Assembly (NCBI RefSeq): GCF_900129445.1
Contig: NZ_FQVT01000001.1
Location: 310,001-374,000, forward strand
Direction of reading: 5' to 3'
DNA length: 64,000 nucleotides
From: Salegentibacter echinorum
GTDB taxonomy: Bacteria > Bacteroidota > Bacteroidia > Flavobacteriales > Flavobacteriaceae
Position numbers and translations under genes: made by a program
The notes under the pieces: model-generated
Database searches by the model: none
Seen by the model: only the letters and a program-made list of their open reading frames with translations
Told to the model about the DNA's origin: nothing
In this document: positions 8,117 through 16,592 of the stretch, in pieces
How the letters are laid out: every line of letters begins with the position of its first letter
How positions within the stretch are numbered: position 1 is the first letter of the stretch

Positions 8117-8389
8117 ATGATTGCAATACCGTTTTTTATAAGTGGAGCCGAAATAGCTTTTATTATATTTATTTTAGTAATGGTTTTCGGTGCAGATAAA
8201 ATTCCAGACATAGCCCGCGGCTTAGGTAAAGGAATGAAAATGTTACGTAATGCCTCTAATGACATAAAGGGAGAAATTCAAAAAAGCGCCGATAAACAAG
8301 GCGATATTACCAGGGAGGTAAAAGGTGAAATGGACAAGGTAAAGGAAGATATAGACGAGATTACCGGCTCTATAAAACGTAAATTTTAA
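8117..8389 (+). CDS. tatA: Twin-arginine translocase subunit TatA/E
   Basis: This 90-residue protein has a short hydrophobic N-terminal segment (GAEIAFIIFILVMVFGADKIP, about 9-29). It is followed by the TatA amphipathic helix IARGLGKGMKMLRNASNDIKGEI and a long charged tail. The glycine/proline hinge FGADKIPDIARGLGKGM is diagnostic of TatA/Hcf106. TatA oligomers form the pore of the folded-protein export path in the inner membrane. The ATG at 8117 is preferred over 8084, because 8084 sits at the end of the preceding terminator T tract and upstream of the -7 boxes. TatC is not in this window. Confidence 0.9.
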   Translation: MIAIPFFISGAEIAFIIFILVMVFGADKIPDIARGLGKGMKMLRNASNDIKGEIQKSADKQGDITREVKGEMDKVKEDIDEITGSIKRKF

Positions 8390-8454
8390 AATCAGTTTTA
8401 GTACAACGGGTTTATTTATTTTTTTCCAAAAGAATTCAATAATTTAAAATCTAT

Positions 8455-9012
8455 ATGTTAGAACAGCTTAAGCACTGGGACCGGGAGTTGTTCGTTTATC
8501 TTAATAGCCTGGGAATCGAGGCTTATGATGAGTTTTGGATAGGTGTCACTACCGTCCAAAATTGGATTCCACTTTATATCGCAATAATCTTACTTTATTT
8601 TACTGCCTTTTATTGGAAGAAAGCTGTTTTCGCTGGCTTATTTCTTGTAGCCTCAGTACTTTCTACTTTCTTTTTTACTAACATCGTTAAGAACTTTTTT
8701 TTGCGCTTACGGCCTAACAATGAGCCTGAATTGGTGGACGTCATAAGAATTTTACAGACCCCTGAAAATTACAGCTTCTTTTCGGGGCATTCGGCGTCTT
8801 CTATGGTGGTCGCAACCTTTGTCGTTTTAAGTTTGAAGGAAAAATACCCCTGGATTTGGGTAACTTTTCTTTGGCCTGTGCTGTTTATGCTAAGCAGGAT
8901 TTATGTAGGCGTTCACTATCCCGGCGATATCATTGTAGGCGCTCTCGTGGGGGTTACCTTTGCGCTTATCTTCTATTGGATTTATCAACGCTCTGGCAAA
9001 CGCTTTATTTAA
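8455..9012 (+). CDS. PAP2-family membrane phosphatase
   Basis: This 185-residue inner-membrane protein has several hydrophobic segments and the three-part PAP2 active site: KNFFLRLRP (about 82-90), FSGHSAS (about 107-113) with the phospho-accepting histidine region, and SRIYVGVHYPGD (about 146-157). Such enzymes remove phosphate from lipid phosphates such as undecaprenyl pyrophosphate or phosphatidic acid on the outer face of the membrane; the exact substrate cannot be told from sequence. Its last 8 bases overlap the end of the convergent O-methyltransferase gene, so no separate terminator lies between them. Confidence 0.93.
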   Translation: MLEQLKHWDRELFVYLNSLGIEAYDEFWIGVTTVQNWIPLYIAIILLYFTAFYWKKAVFAGLFLVASVLSTFFFTNIVKNFFLRLRPNNEPELVDVIRILQTPENYSFFSGHSASSMVVATFVVLSLKEKYPWIWVTFLWPVLFMLSRIYVGVHYPGDIIVGALVGVTFALIFYWIYQRSGKRFI

Positions 9013-9646
9013 TTCGGCTTATTGTAAGTCCGTCTCGTATGGGGAGCATCACAGTTTCTATACGGTCATCTTCAGCAAGAATTTTGTTGTATTTTAAAAG
9101 CGCTTTGGTGGATGCATCATCCTCTTTAACGGGCTCAACTACCTTACCACTCCATAAAACATTATCGGAAAGTATAACCCCGCCGCTGTTCATTTTGTCG
9201 ATGATTAAATCGAAATAAACCGGGTAATTCGGTTTATCGGCATCTATAAATACAAGGTCAAACTTTGCATCTATGCCCGGGATAATCTCACGCGCGTCCC
9301 CCACGTAAGCTTTAATTTGATTTTTATAATTTGATTGCTGAAAATATTTTTGCTGAAAATCATACAATTCCTCATTGATATCTATCGTATGCAGACTCCC
9401 ACTTGCAGTTAAACCCTCAGCGAGGCATAAAGCCGAGTAACCGGTGTAAGTGCCAATTTCCAAAATATTTTTTGGGGCAATTATTTTTGAAATGAGGCTT
9501 AAAATTCTTCCCTGGTAGCTACCACTCAGCATTCTGGGCTGTAAAACCTTCTGGTTGGTTTCCCGGTTTAACTTTGCTAAAAGTTCTGGCTCTTTAGCAG
9601 AATGTTCTAAAATATAATCGTCTATTTTGTCGGGAAGAAAATGCAT
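9005..9646 (-). CDS. Class I SAM-dependent O-methyltransferase
   Basis: This 213-residue cytoplasmic enzyme is of the caffeoyl-CoA/catechol O-methyltransferase type. The AdoMet-binding motif is ILEIGTYTGYSALCLAEGL (about 61-79). The metal-binding residues are in FIDADKPNY (about 136-144) and LSDNVLWSGKVV (about 161-172). The substrate is not known, but the family methylates hydroxyl groups of catechol-like compounds. Its length is typical. The stop codon lies inside the last codons of the convergent PAP2 gene (8-base overlap). The upstream 543-base gap is shared with kynU, which is transcribed the other way. Confidence 0.9.
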   Translation of the reverse strand: MHFLPDKIDDYILEHSAKEPELLAKLNRETNQKVLQPRMLSGSYQGRILSLISKIIAPKNILEIGTYTGYSALCLAEGLTASGSLHTIDINEELYDFQQKYFQQSNYKNQIKAYVGDAREIIPGIDAKFDLVFIDADKPNYPVYFDLIIDKMNSGGVILSDNVLWSGKVVEPVKEDDASTKALLKYNKILAEDDRIETVMLPIRDGLTISRIK

Positions 9647-10189
9647 GGCTTATTTTTTCTTCAAATTTATTGAAATTAATTAAGCTTGAATAATGACCAC
9701 AGAATTATAACCGGAAGATTATTTTTACCCGGTTTTTGATAAGTGCCGGGTTTTTTGCTACAAAGACGGGAAACCACTGAAACGCATAAAGATATTCTTA
9801 GGGTTTTTTCTGAAGTTTTGGCGTATTGGTGGCTCAGGTTGTTTATAAAAATCCATTCGAGTGGTTGTGCCGGAAAAAAATTTTCTGACTATCCGCCAAC
9901 AGTAATATCGTTTAAAAAAATTATGCTATTCTAAATGCGATGCAATAAGTCTTTGCTATGAGAGATATAGGTCTCGAAAACCTGTGAGGTCTGACTTAAT
10001 GAGACTTTCCATATTTATATGAATGAAAAGGAATATACAAATATATTTATTTTAGAAATTGTATTTTTACTTGATAATTGAGATTCAAAGACAGGATAGC
10101 CCCGGTTATTGACGTAAGAATTGTATATACTTATACTATATTTTTCTGCCGCATTCGGTTTATCTCACTTAAAAAAATAACAACCACAC
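9647..10189. other. 543-bp intergenic region between omt and kynU
   Basis: No convincing gene lies here. The region holds the divergent promoters, a hairpin with T tract (ACCCGG 9727-9732 / CCGGGT 9746-9751, then TTTTT) in terminator form without a plus-strand gene before it, and a copy of the AGACCTCACAG repeat at 9948-10010. The stretch CTACAAAGACGGGAAACCACTGAAACG (9757-9783, quoted in two parts: CTACAAAGACGGGAAA, then CCACTGAAACG) resembles degenerate non-coding filler seen in flavobacterial genomes; that resemblance is from memory only. A 63-codon frame at 9743-9934 has no protein-like features. Confidence 0.6.
9948..10010 (-). repeat. AGACCTCACAG interspersed repeat, copy A
   Basis: On the minus strand this copy reads GTCAGACCTCACAGGTTTTC and, after a short inner part, CTCTCATAGCAAAGAC. 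It shares both the core and the CTCTCATA tail with the copy at 42139-42187. It is intergenic. Confidence 0.6.
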
Positions 10190-11470
10190 ATGACTTTTAA
10201 AAATACGCTTGAATTTGCTCAAAAATTAGATGCTGAAGATAAACTTGCCCGGTATAGGGAAGAATTTATTTTTCCGCAGCATAATGGAGAGAATGTTATT
10301 TATTTCACCGGAAATTCCCTGGGGCTTCAACCAAAATCTGCAAAGAGATATGTAGATGAGATTATGACAGATTGGGCAAACCTGGCGGTAGAGGGACATT
10401 TTTATGCCGAAAAACCCTGGTGGGATTATCATGATAGGTTTGCACAAAAACTGGCAAAAGTTGTTGGAGCCAAACCGGCTGAAGTCACGGTAATGAATAC
10501 ACTTACCGTAAACCTTCACTTGCTTATGGCCTCTTTCTATCGTCCAAAGGGAAAGCGTTATAAAATAATTTGTGAAGAAAAAGCTTTTCCCAGCGACCAG
10601 TATATGATCTCGAGTCAGGTGCGCTTTCACGGTTATAAACCCGAAGATGCCATTGTAGAAATTAAAAAGCGTGAAGGAGAACATAATCTTAGAACCGAGG
10701 ATATTCTTAATAAAATAGAGAAAGTGGGATCAGAATGTGCCCTGGTTTTAATTGGTGGTGTAAATTATTATACGGGACAGGTTTTGGCTATGGAAGAAAT
10801 CACAAAAGCAGGACATAAAGTCGGTGCTTTTGTAGGGTGGGACCTTGCCCACGCCGCGGGAAATATAGCACTTAAACTTCACGACTGGCAGGTAGATTTT
10901 GCTGCCTGGTGTAGCTATAAATATATGAATAGTGGGCCGGGGAATGCTTCGGGGTGTTTTATTAACGAAAAATATCACAATCTAAAAGACATTCCACGTT
11001 TTGAAGGATGGTGGGGACATAAAAAAGACGAACGTTTTCTTATGAAACCCGAATTTAAGCCCGAAGCCGGTGCAAATGCCTGGCAAATCTCTAACCCCCC
11101 TGTTTTGGCCATGGCGCCTTATTTAGCCTCTTTAGAGTTATTTGCTGAGGTAGGGATGCCCGCACTAATTGAAAAGCGAAATACCATCGTGGCCTATCTG
11201 GAATTTATTCTTCAGGAGATTGATAAAGAAGTCCCTGGTACTTTTGAAATTATAACACCTTCCAGGCAGGAGGAACGGGGCACACAACTCTCGGTATTTT
11301 TGCACGGCCAGGGCAAAGCACTCTTTGATTATTTAATGAATCACGGGGTTATTACAGATTGGCGGGAACCTAACGTAATTAGGCTGGCACCCGCACCCTT
11401 TTATTGTTCTTTTGAGGATATGTATAATTTTGGCCAGATTCTTAAAAAAGGTATTCAGGATAAATCTTAA
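10190..11470 (+). CDS. kynU: Kynureninase
   Basis: This 426-residue PLP enzyme cleaves L-kynurenine to anthranilate and alanine (and 3-hydroxykynurenine to 3-hydroxyanthranilate) in tryptophan catabolism. Family blocks visible are YFTGNSLGLQPK (about 38-49), VMNTLTVNLHLLM (about 103-115) and WDLAHAAGN (about 218-226). The PLP lysine is K244 in AAWCSYKYMNSGPG, followed by ISNPPVLAMAPY. Its length matches bacterial kynureninases (about 416-430). It is followed after 10 bases by a serine hydrolase and then a broken arylamine N-acetyltransferase, so kynU heads a three-gene unit. Other kyn genes (tdo, kmo) are not in the window. Confidence 0.96.
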   Translation: MTFKNTLEFAQKLDAEDKLARYREEFIFPQHNGENVIYFTGNSLGLQPKSAKRYVDEIMTDWANLAVEGHFYAEKPWWDYHDRFAQKLAKVVGAKPAEVTVMNTLTVNLHLLMASFYRPKGKRYKIICEEKAFPSDQYMISSQVRFHGYKPEDAIVEIKKREGEHNLRTEDILNKIEKVGSECALVLIGGVNYYTGQVLAMEEITKAGHKVGAFVGWDLAHAAGNIALKLHDWQVDFAAWCSYKYMNSGPGNASGCFINEKYHNLKDIPRFEGWWGHKKDERFLMKPEFKPEAGANAWQISNPPVLAMAPYLASLELFAEVGMPALIEKRNTIVAYLEFILQEIDKEVPGTFEIITPSRQEERGTQLSVFLHGQGKALFDYLMNHGVITDWREPNVIRLAPAPFYCSFEDMYNFGQILKKGIQDKS

Positions 11471-11480
11471 ATCTCAATTT

Positions 11481-12401
11481 ATGAAAATTGTTTTTCTTTT
11501 TAGCTTTTTAGTGTCCTCTGCGATTGGATTTTCACAAAATACAGATGCAAAACTTCAGCAACAGCTGGAACAGTTAAGTCAGGATTTTCACGGGGATGTG
11601 GGCATTTATGTTAAGCATCTAAAATCTGGGAAAGAAGCTTCACTTAACGCCGATATTATTTTCCCCACTGCAAGTATCGTAAAAGTGCCTATTTTGATAA
11701 AAATTTTCGATAAAATTGAAAAAGGCAGCCTGAGTTATAATGACACCTTGGTTTATACTAAAGACAGGGTTTACGGCGGTTCTGGCTTAATGCAGTTCTA
11801 TAAAGACAGTACTACTACAGATCTTAGAACCTTGGTTGCACTAATGATTAGCTACAGTGATAATGTCACTTCCCTTTGGAACCAGGAACTGGCCGGAGGT
11901 GGTAAAGAGGTTAACGAGTTGATGGTAGATTTAGGATTAACACACACCAGGGTTAATTCCCGTACAGAAGGAAGGGAAAAAGACTGGGAAAAATATGGTT
12001 GGGGGCAAACCACGCCACGAGAGATGGCCAGCCTTTTGGAAAGAATAAGGGAACGAACGCTAATTAGTGCCACAGCCAGCGACGAAATGTACCGTTTATT
12101 GGGAAATTCGTTTTATCAGGATTACGCTTTATCGCAAGTGCCACCTTTTGTACAGGCTGCGGCAAAACAGGGAATGGTCAATAAATCCCGCTCTGAACTT
12201 TTTATGGTAAATGCCCCGGGCGGGGATTATGTATGCTATATCGCGACAAAAAACAATAGGGACGATTCCTGGAATTATGATAATGAAGCCTGGCAATTGC
12301 ATAGGGATATTTCTGCTTTACTCTGGAATCACTTTGAACCAGATTCTAGTTGGGAGCCAACGAAAAATGCCAAAAAGCTGCTGAAAGGATTACGATATTA
12401 A
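11481..12401 (+). CDS. Exported class A beta-lactamase-like serine hydrolase
   Basis: The start is placed at the ATG at 11481, which gives a signal peptide (IVFLFSFLVSSAIGFSQ); an upstream in-frame ATG at 11412 overlaps kynU. The 306-residue protein has the active serine in TASIVKVP (SxxK, about residues 70-73 of the preprotein) and the SDN motif in SYSDNVTSLW. The third motif appears as KQG instead of KTG or KSG, and the omega-loop ExxLN of true class A beta-lactamases is not recognisable. It is therefore better called a penicillin-binding-protein-type hydrolase of unknown substrate than a resistance enzyme. It sits 10 bases after kynU. Confidence 0.82.
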   Translation: MKIVFLFSFLVSSAIGFSQNTDAKLQQQLEQLSQDFHGDVGIYVKHLKSGKEASLNADIIFPTASIVKVPILIKIFDKIEKGSLSYNDTLVYTKDRVYGGSGLMQFYKDSTTTDLRTLVALMISYSDNVTSLWNQELAGGGKEVNELMVDLGLTHTRVNSRTEGREKDWEKYGWGQTTPREMASLLERIRERTLISATASDEMYRLLGNSFYQDYALSQVPPFVQAAAKQGMVNKSRSELFMVNAPGGDYVCYIATKNNRDDSWNYDNEAWQLHRDISALLWNHFEPDSSWEPTKNAKKLLKGLRY

Positions 12402-12419
12402 ATAGTTGAATGTCCTAAA

Positions 12420-13255
12420 ATGAATAATACGACCTTTGATTTAAAAGCCTATTTTAAACGGATTGGATTTACCGGAAAAGCCCGGCCCGATTTAATGACT
12501 TTAAAAAGACTTCAATATTTACACGTTATCCATATTCCGTTTGAAAATTTAAATCCGTTGTTAAATATCCCGGTGAAGATAGACATTACCTCACTACAGA
12601 AAAAAATGGTTGAAAATGACCGGGGCGGTTATTGTTTTGAACAAAACGGACTTTTTTATCACGTGCTTAAAACGATCGGGTTTCAGGTTACAGCTTTTTC
12701 AGGCCGTGTTTTATGGAATAAACCCGATGATGAAATTACCGCGAAATCCCATAAATATTACTGGTAAACCTTAACGATACCACATATTTGTGTGATGTGG
12801 GATTTGGCGGGCAATCCCTTAGCGCACCGCTGGAGTTTAAGCTGAATGACATTCAAGAAACCCCACACGAAGATTATAAGATCATTCGTAAAAATGGCTG
12901 TTATTTTCTAAAATGCTCTATTAAGAATGAATGGAAAACGATGTATAAGTTTACTTTAAATACATCATACATGGTAGATTATAAAGTAGCTAATTGGTAC
13001 ACTTCTACCCATCCCGATTCCCACTTTAAAAATAAATTAATTGTCGCGCGTGCTGGAGAAGATTGCCGGTATGCATTGGATAATACTCGGTTTACAGTAC
13101 ATCTTGTAAAAGGCGAGAGTAAAGAACGATATTTAGACAGTCCGGAAGAAATTAAAGAAGTACTAAAAAATATTTTTCATCTAAAGCCTCCTCAAACCAG
13201 AAAGCTGGAACTTTTTCTTCGGCAATTATATGAAGAAACGAGGCCTAATAATTAA
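12420..13255 (+). pseudogene. nat: Arylamine N-acetyltransferase, broken by a one-base frameshift
   Basis: Two adjacent frames together make one NAT-family protein. The first (12420-12767) holds IPFENLNPLL and the catalytic cysteine in DRGGYCFEQN (C72), and reaches the catalytic histidine (H111, in KSHK). It then runs into TAA at 12765-12767. The second frame, one base out, continues with LLVNLNDTTYLCDVGFGG, which supplies the catalytic aspartate, and runs to 13255. Restoring one base at 12756-12757 (reading CAT AAA TTA TTA CTG GTA) gives an uninterrupted protein of about 278 residues, normal for the family. NAT acetylates arylamines with acetyl-CoA through a Cys-His-Asp triad. The lesion separates Asp from Cys-His. 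A sequencing error in the short run is possible. Confidence 0.88.
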
Positions 13256-13310
13256 GATTTTAACTTTCTGGAGAATTAGGTTGTTTATTCTGGATTAAAA
13301 GGTTTCAGGG

Positions 13311-13805
13311 TTAATCAATTCTCTTAAAGTCTATTTTATCACCTACTTCAAAGTTCCATTCTTTGGCCAGGCCGGCATTTATTTCTAAAATAAATTGCGC
13401 CGGTTTTTCAGAAGGGAGGGAAGTTTCATCTTCGGGTTTTGCGTTTTCCTGCAGGCTTACCGCAGTACTATCTGCTCCAAAGTAAATGATATCTAGCGGA
13501 ATATAGGTGTTTTTCATAAAGAAAGAGCGCGGTGCAGCTTTATCGTAAATAAACAACATGCCTTGTTCCTCTTCCATGCTATCTCGATACATTAAGCCGG
13601 TTTGTCTTTCGTAATTATCATCGGCAATTTCTATATCTAATTTTTTTATGGTGTCGCCAGAAGCTTTTAGCAATGTGGCTTCACCTTCTTTAGTAAAAAC
13701 AATTTCTTCGGTTTCAATATTTTTTTCCGAAGGATCATCATCTTTACAAGAGGTAAAGAAAGCACAGCCTAGGAAAGCCGATAAAATTAGATATTTGCGA
13801 ATCAT
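13311..13805 (-). CDS. DUF192 lipoprotein
   Basis: This 164-residue protein has a lipoprotein signal (ILSAFLGCAFFTSCKDDD; acylated Cys about residue 20). The DUF192 fold is recognisable from DNYERQTGLMYRDSMEEEQGMLFIY, FFMKNTYIPLDIIYF and FILEINAGLAKEWNFEVGD. The domain is a small beta barrel of unknown biochemical role. The gene start overlaps the end of lgt by 4 bases (13802-13805), so the two are translationally coupled. It is fitting, though perhaps chance, that a lipoprotein is coupled to the enzyme that lipidates lipoproteins. Confidence 0.92.
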   Translation of the reverse strand: MIRKYLILSAFLGCAFFTSCKDDDPSEKNIETEEIVFTKEGEATLLKASGDTIKKLDIEIADDNYERQTGLMYRDSMEEEQGMLFIYDKAAPRSFFMKNTYIPLDIIYFGADSTAVSLQENAKPEDETSLPSEKPAQFILEINAGLAKEWNFEVGDKIDFKRID

Positions 13806-14623
13806 ACGGTTCTCGGTTTAGTGGGGCGGTACATAAAGTAGAGCCCTGCGATAATAAAAGGAATACTCAGCCATTGGCCGGTGTTTAAAAACCAGGTTGC
13901 GCGTTCATTAACCTGTGGTTCTTTTACAAATTCTATACAGAAACGAACCGTCCATAATAGTACTAAAAACAAGCCAAAGATATAACCTACTTTTTCACGT
14001 TTATTGGTTTTCCAATATAAATACCAAAGCAGTAAGAATACCAAAATATAGCAAAAAGATTCATAAAGTTGGGCGGGATGCCGCGGAAAAGTTTCTCCCA
14101 GGTTTTCAAAAACAACCCCATAATTAGAATTGGTTGGTTTTCCAATAATTTCAGAATTCAGGAAATTTCCAATTCTAACAAAAACGCCACCACTGGCTAC
14201 CGGGATTACAATTCTGTCTAAAATCCATAGTACCGGCTTGTCCAATACGCGTTTTTTGTAAAGATACATGGCAGTAATAATACCAATGGCCGCACCGTGA
14301 CTGGCAAGTCCTCTAAAACCGGTAAATTCAAATTCTGGTTCAAAGCGCACTGGTAAGAATATTTCCAATAAATGATGCTGAAAATAGTCCCAATCATAAA
14401 ATATAACGTGTCCCAGCCTGGCACCAATTAGAGTCGCCAAAACCACATAAATAAAAAGGGAGTCCAGTTTTTCTATGGAAATTTTTTCCCTTACAAAGAT
14501 GCTTTTCATGATATACCAGCCCAGTCCGAAGGCTATTAAAAACATCAAACTGTAATAGTGTAGGACAAAGAAACCGAAATCAAAACCTTCTGAAGGGCTC
14601 CAGTTAATCGCGTTAAAAAGCAT
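13802..14623 (-). CDS. lgt: Prolipoprotein diacylglyceryl transferase
   Basis: This 273-residue polytopic inner-membrane enzyme moves diacylglycerol from phosphatidylglycerol to the lipobox cysteine of prolipoproteins. The family's blocks are visible: GARLGHVIFYDW (about 67-78), GFRGLASHGAAIGI (about 104-117) with the essential histidine, the signature RIGNFLNSEIIGKPT (about 151-165) and RHPAQLYESF (about 181-190). About seven hydrophobic segments are present. It is in a minus-strand series yidD-lgt-DUF192, 52 bases after yidD. Many lipoproteins in this window (for example at 13311, 32930 and 36058) are its expected substrates. Confidence 0.96.
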   Translation of the reverse strand: MLFNAINWSPSEGFDFGFFVLHYYSLMFLIAFGLGWYIMKSIFVREKISIEKLDSLFIYVVLATLIGARLGHVIFYDWDYFQHHLLEIFLPVRFEPEFEFTGFRGLASHGAAIGIITAMYLYKKRVLDKPVLWILDRIVIPVASGGVFVRIGNFLNSEIIGKPTNSNYGVVFENLGETFPRHPAQLYESFCYILVFLLLWYLYWKTNKREKVGYIFGLFLVLLWTVRFCIEFVKEPQVNERATWFLNTGQWLSIPFIIAGLYFMYRPTKPRTV

Positions 14624-14675
14624 AATTTAAAATTGATTAGAGCCGTAAAGATACATATTTGGCAATATCTGCCTA

Positions 14676-14918
14676 TTATTTCGGTTCCGTTTTTTTAGGC
14701 ACCGGATCATAACCACTGCCACCCCACGGGTTACAACTAACAATACGCTTTAAGCTAAGCCAGCCTCCTTTAAATAGTCCAAACCTACGCAAAGCTGTTA
14801 AACTGTATTGGGAACAGGTAGGTGTGTACCTGCAGGTCGCCGGAGTTAAAGGAGAAATAAAATTGCGATAAAATTTCACTAACCAGATAAATGGAGCAGC
14901 AAGAAATTTTGTATGCAT
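14676..14918 (-). CDS. yidD: Membrane protein insertion efficiency factor YidD
   Basis: This 80-residue protein has the complete YidD signature: [20 protein letters not shown], then [29 protein letters not shown]. The three conserved cysteines are C33, C39 and C64. It is a small amphipathic inner-membrane-associated protein that assists insertion of membrane proteins with YidC. In many bacteria it lies next to rnpA/yidC; here it lies between cysS and lgt. Confidence 0.95.
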   Translation of the reverse strand: MHTKFLAAPFIWLVKFYRNFISPLTPATCRYTPTCSQYSLTALRRFGLFKGGWLSLKRIVSCNPWGGSGYDPVPKKTEPK

Positions 14919-15027
14919 AATATTTCTTTTTTAATTCTTAAGTACTGCCCAAAAGCAACCTGTATAGACGCGGTACAAATACGGTTAAAAAGTCCAGCTC
15001 AATAAGGCTGCCAACTTAATTTATTTT

Positions 15028-15076
15028 ACCTCTAACCTCTAACCTCGTACTTCTAACTTTAGACCTCTTACTTTTT
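15028..15076. repeat. Heptanucleotide tandem repeat, about seven units
   Basis: Seven consecutive 7-base units run without a gap: ACCTCTA, ACCTCTA, ACCTCGT, ACTTCTA, ACTTTAG, ACCTCTT, ACTTTTT. The last unit runs into the cysS stop codon (15075-15077). The rest of the 156-base gap between cysS and yidD shows no gene. Confidence 0.75.
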
Positions 15077-16559
15077 ATTTTATACTAAAAGTAGTTCCTT
15101 CTTTTCCATCCTTAAGCTGAATGCCCATTTCCTGCAATTGATCTCTAATCTGGTCACTAAGCGCGAAATCTTTATTATTTCTCGCCTCAGCTCGCAATTT
15201 TATCAATAATTCTATGGTTGAAGAAAGCTTTTCTGAGGTGTCATTATCTTCAGAAACTTTATCTAAAAGTCCCAAAACATCAAACATAAAAACCCGCATA
15301 GTTTCCTGTAACATCCCTTTGTCTTTAGTAGAAATACTCGCCGATTCTTCTTTAATATTGTTAATCATCTTTACCGCATCAAAGAGTTTAGCAATAAGGA
15401 TAGGGCTATTAAAATCATCGTTCATCGCATCATAGCAGGATTGCTTCCAGCTTGCAATATCAAGGCTTGATTTTTTGGAAGTCGGTAAGTCTTCTAATGC
15501 GTGATAGGCATCCATCAATCGGTTAAAACCTTTTTCACTGGCTTTTAAAGCTTCATCAGAAAAATCTAAAATACTGCGATAATTTGCTTGCAGCATAAAA
15601 AACCGGGTGACATTGGGGGAAAACGGTTTATCCAGCACATCATTATTTCCGGAGAAAATTTCTTCAGGAAGAATATTGTTTCCGGTACTTTTGGCCATTT
15701 TTTTACCGTTTAAGGTAAGCATATTGGCGTGCAGCCAGTAATTCACCGGGCTTTTTCCGGTTGCTGCTTCTCCCTGTGCAATCTCGCATTCGTGATGCGG
15801 AAATTTAAGGTCCATTCCGCCGCCGTGAATATCAAATTCCTCCCCCAAATATTTGGTGCTCATTACAGTACATTCCAGGTGCCAGCCGGGGAAGCCATCG
15901 CTCCAGGGAGAAGGCCAGCGCATGATATGCTGGGGTTCGGCTTTTTTCCAGAGGGCAAAATCCTGCGGATTTTTCTTATCGCTTTGTGCCGCTAATTCAC
16001 GGGTATTAGCAATCATATTTTCCAGGTCCCGACCACTTAATTTGCCGTAATGATAACTTTTATTAAACTTTTTAACATCAAAATAAACCGAGCCATTTAC
16101 TTCATAAGCAAAACCTTTTTCAATAATAGTTTTTATTATCTCAATTTGCTCTACAATATGCCCGGTTGCTGTAGGTTCAATGCTGGGTGGTAAATTATTG
16201 AATTTCTCCAGGATATTGTGAAAATCTATGGTATAGCGCTGCACTACTTCCATAGGTTCAATTTGCTCTAAGCGGGCTCTCTTAGCGATTCTGTCTTCCC
16301 CGCTATCGGCATCATTTTCCAGGTGACCGGCATCGGTTATATTTCTAACGTATCTTACTTTATACCCTAAATGTTTTAGGTAGCGAAAAACCAGATCGAA
16401 AGAAATAAATGTACGGCAGTTACCTAAATGAACATTGCTGTAAACAGTGGGGCCGCATACATACATGCCAACGTTTCCTTCATTTATTGGCTTAAAAATC
16501 TCTTTTTCGCCGCTCATCGAGTTATAAATCTTTAAGCTTTGTTCCTGGTAAAGCGCCAT
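15075..16559 (-). CDS. cysS: Cysteinyl-tRNA synthetase
   Basis: This 494-residue class I aminoacyl-tRNA synthetase charges tRNA-Cys in the cytoplasm. It has the N-terminal [19 protein letters not shown] block containing the HIGH-type motif HLGN and a zinc cysteine, and [14 protein letters not shown] with [15 protein letters not shown], which carry the other zinc ligands. The KMSKS-type loop is KKMAKSTGN (about 284-292). The C-terminal DALR-like helical region follows. Its length is normal. It begins 33 bases after folE on the same strand and is followed by yidD-lgt-DUF192, making a likely five-gene unit. Confidence 0.97.
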   Translation of the reverse strand: MALYQEQSLKIYNSMSGEKEIFKPINEGNVGMYVCGPTVYSNVHLGNCRTFISFDLVFRYLKHLGYKVRYVRNITDAGHLENDADSGEDRIAKRARLEQIEPMEVVQRYTIDFHNILEKFNNLPPSIEPTATGHIVEQIEIIKTIIEKGFAYEVNGSVYFDVKKFNKSYHYGKLSGRDLENMIANTRELAAQSDKKNPQDFALWKKAEPQHIMRWPSPWSDGFPGWHLECTVMSTKYLGEEFDIHGGGMDLKFPHHECEIAQGEAATGKSPVNYWLHANMLTLNGKKMAKSTGNNILPEEIFSGNNDVLDKPFSPNVTRFFMLQANYRSILDFSDEALKASEKGFNRLMDAYHALEDLPTSKKSSLDIASWKQSCYDAMNDDFNSPILIAKLFDAVKMINNIKEESASISTKDKGMLQETMRVFMFDVLGLLDKVSEDNDTSEKLSSTIELLIKLRAEARNNKDFALSDQIRDQLQEMGIQLKDGKEGTTFSIK

Positions 16560-16592
16560 AGATAGTTGGTTATAAAATTTAAAAAAGAAGGT

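Noticed and set aside
9743-9934. A 63-codon plus-strand frame in the omt-kynU gap
   Set aside because: It starts inside the tail of a hairpin and T tract, has no protein-like pattern or hydrophobic periodicity, and overlaps degenerate filler and lies next to a repeat copy.
11481-12401. True class A beta-lactamase (antibiotic resistance)
   Set aside because: KTG is replaced by KQG and the omega-loop ExxLN is not found, so hydrolysis of beta-lactams is not supported by sequence.
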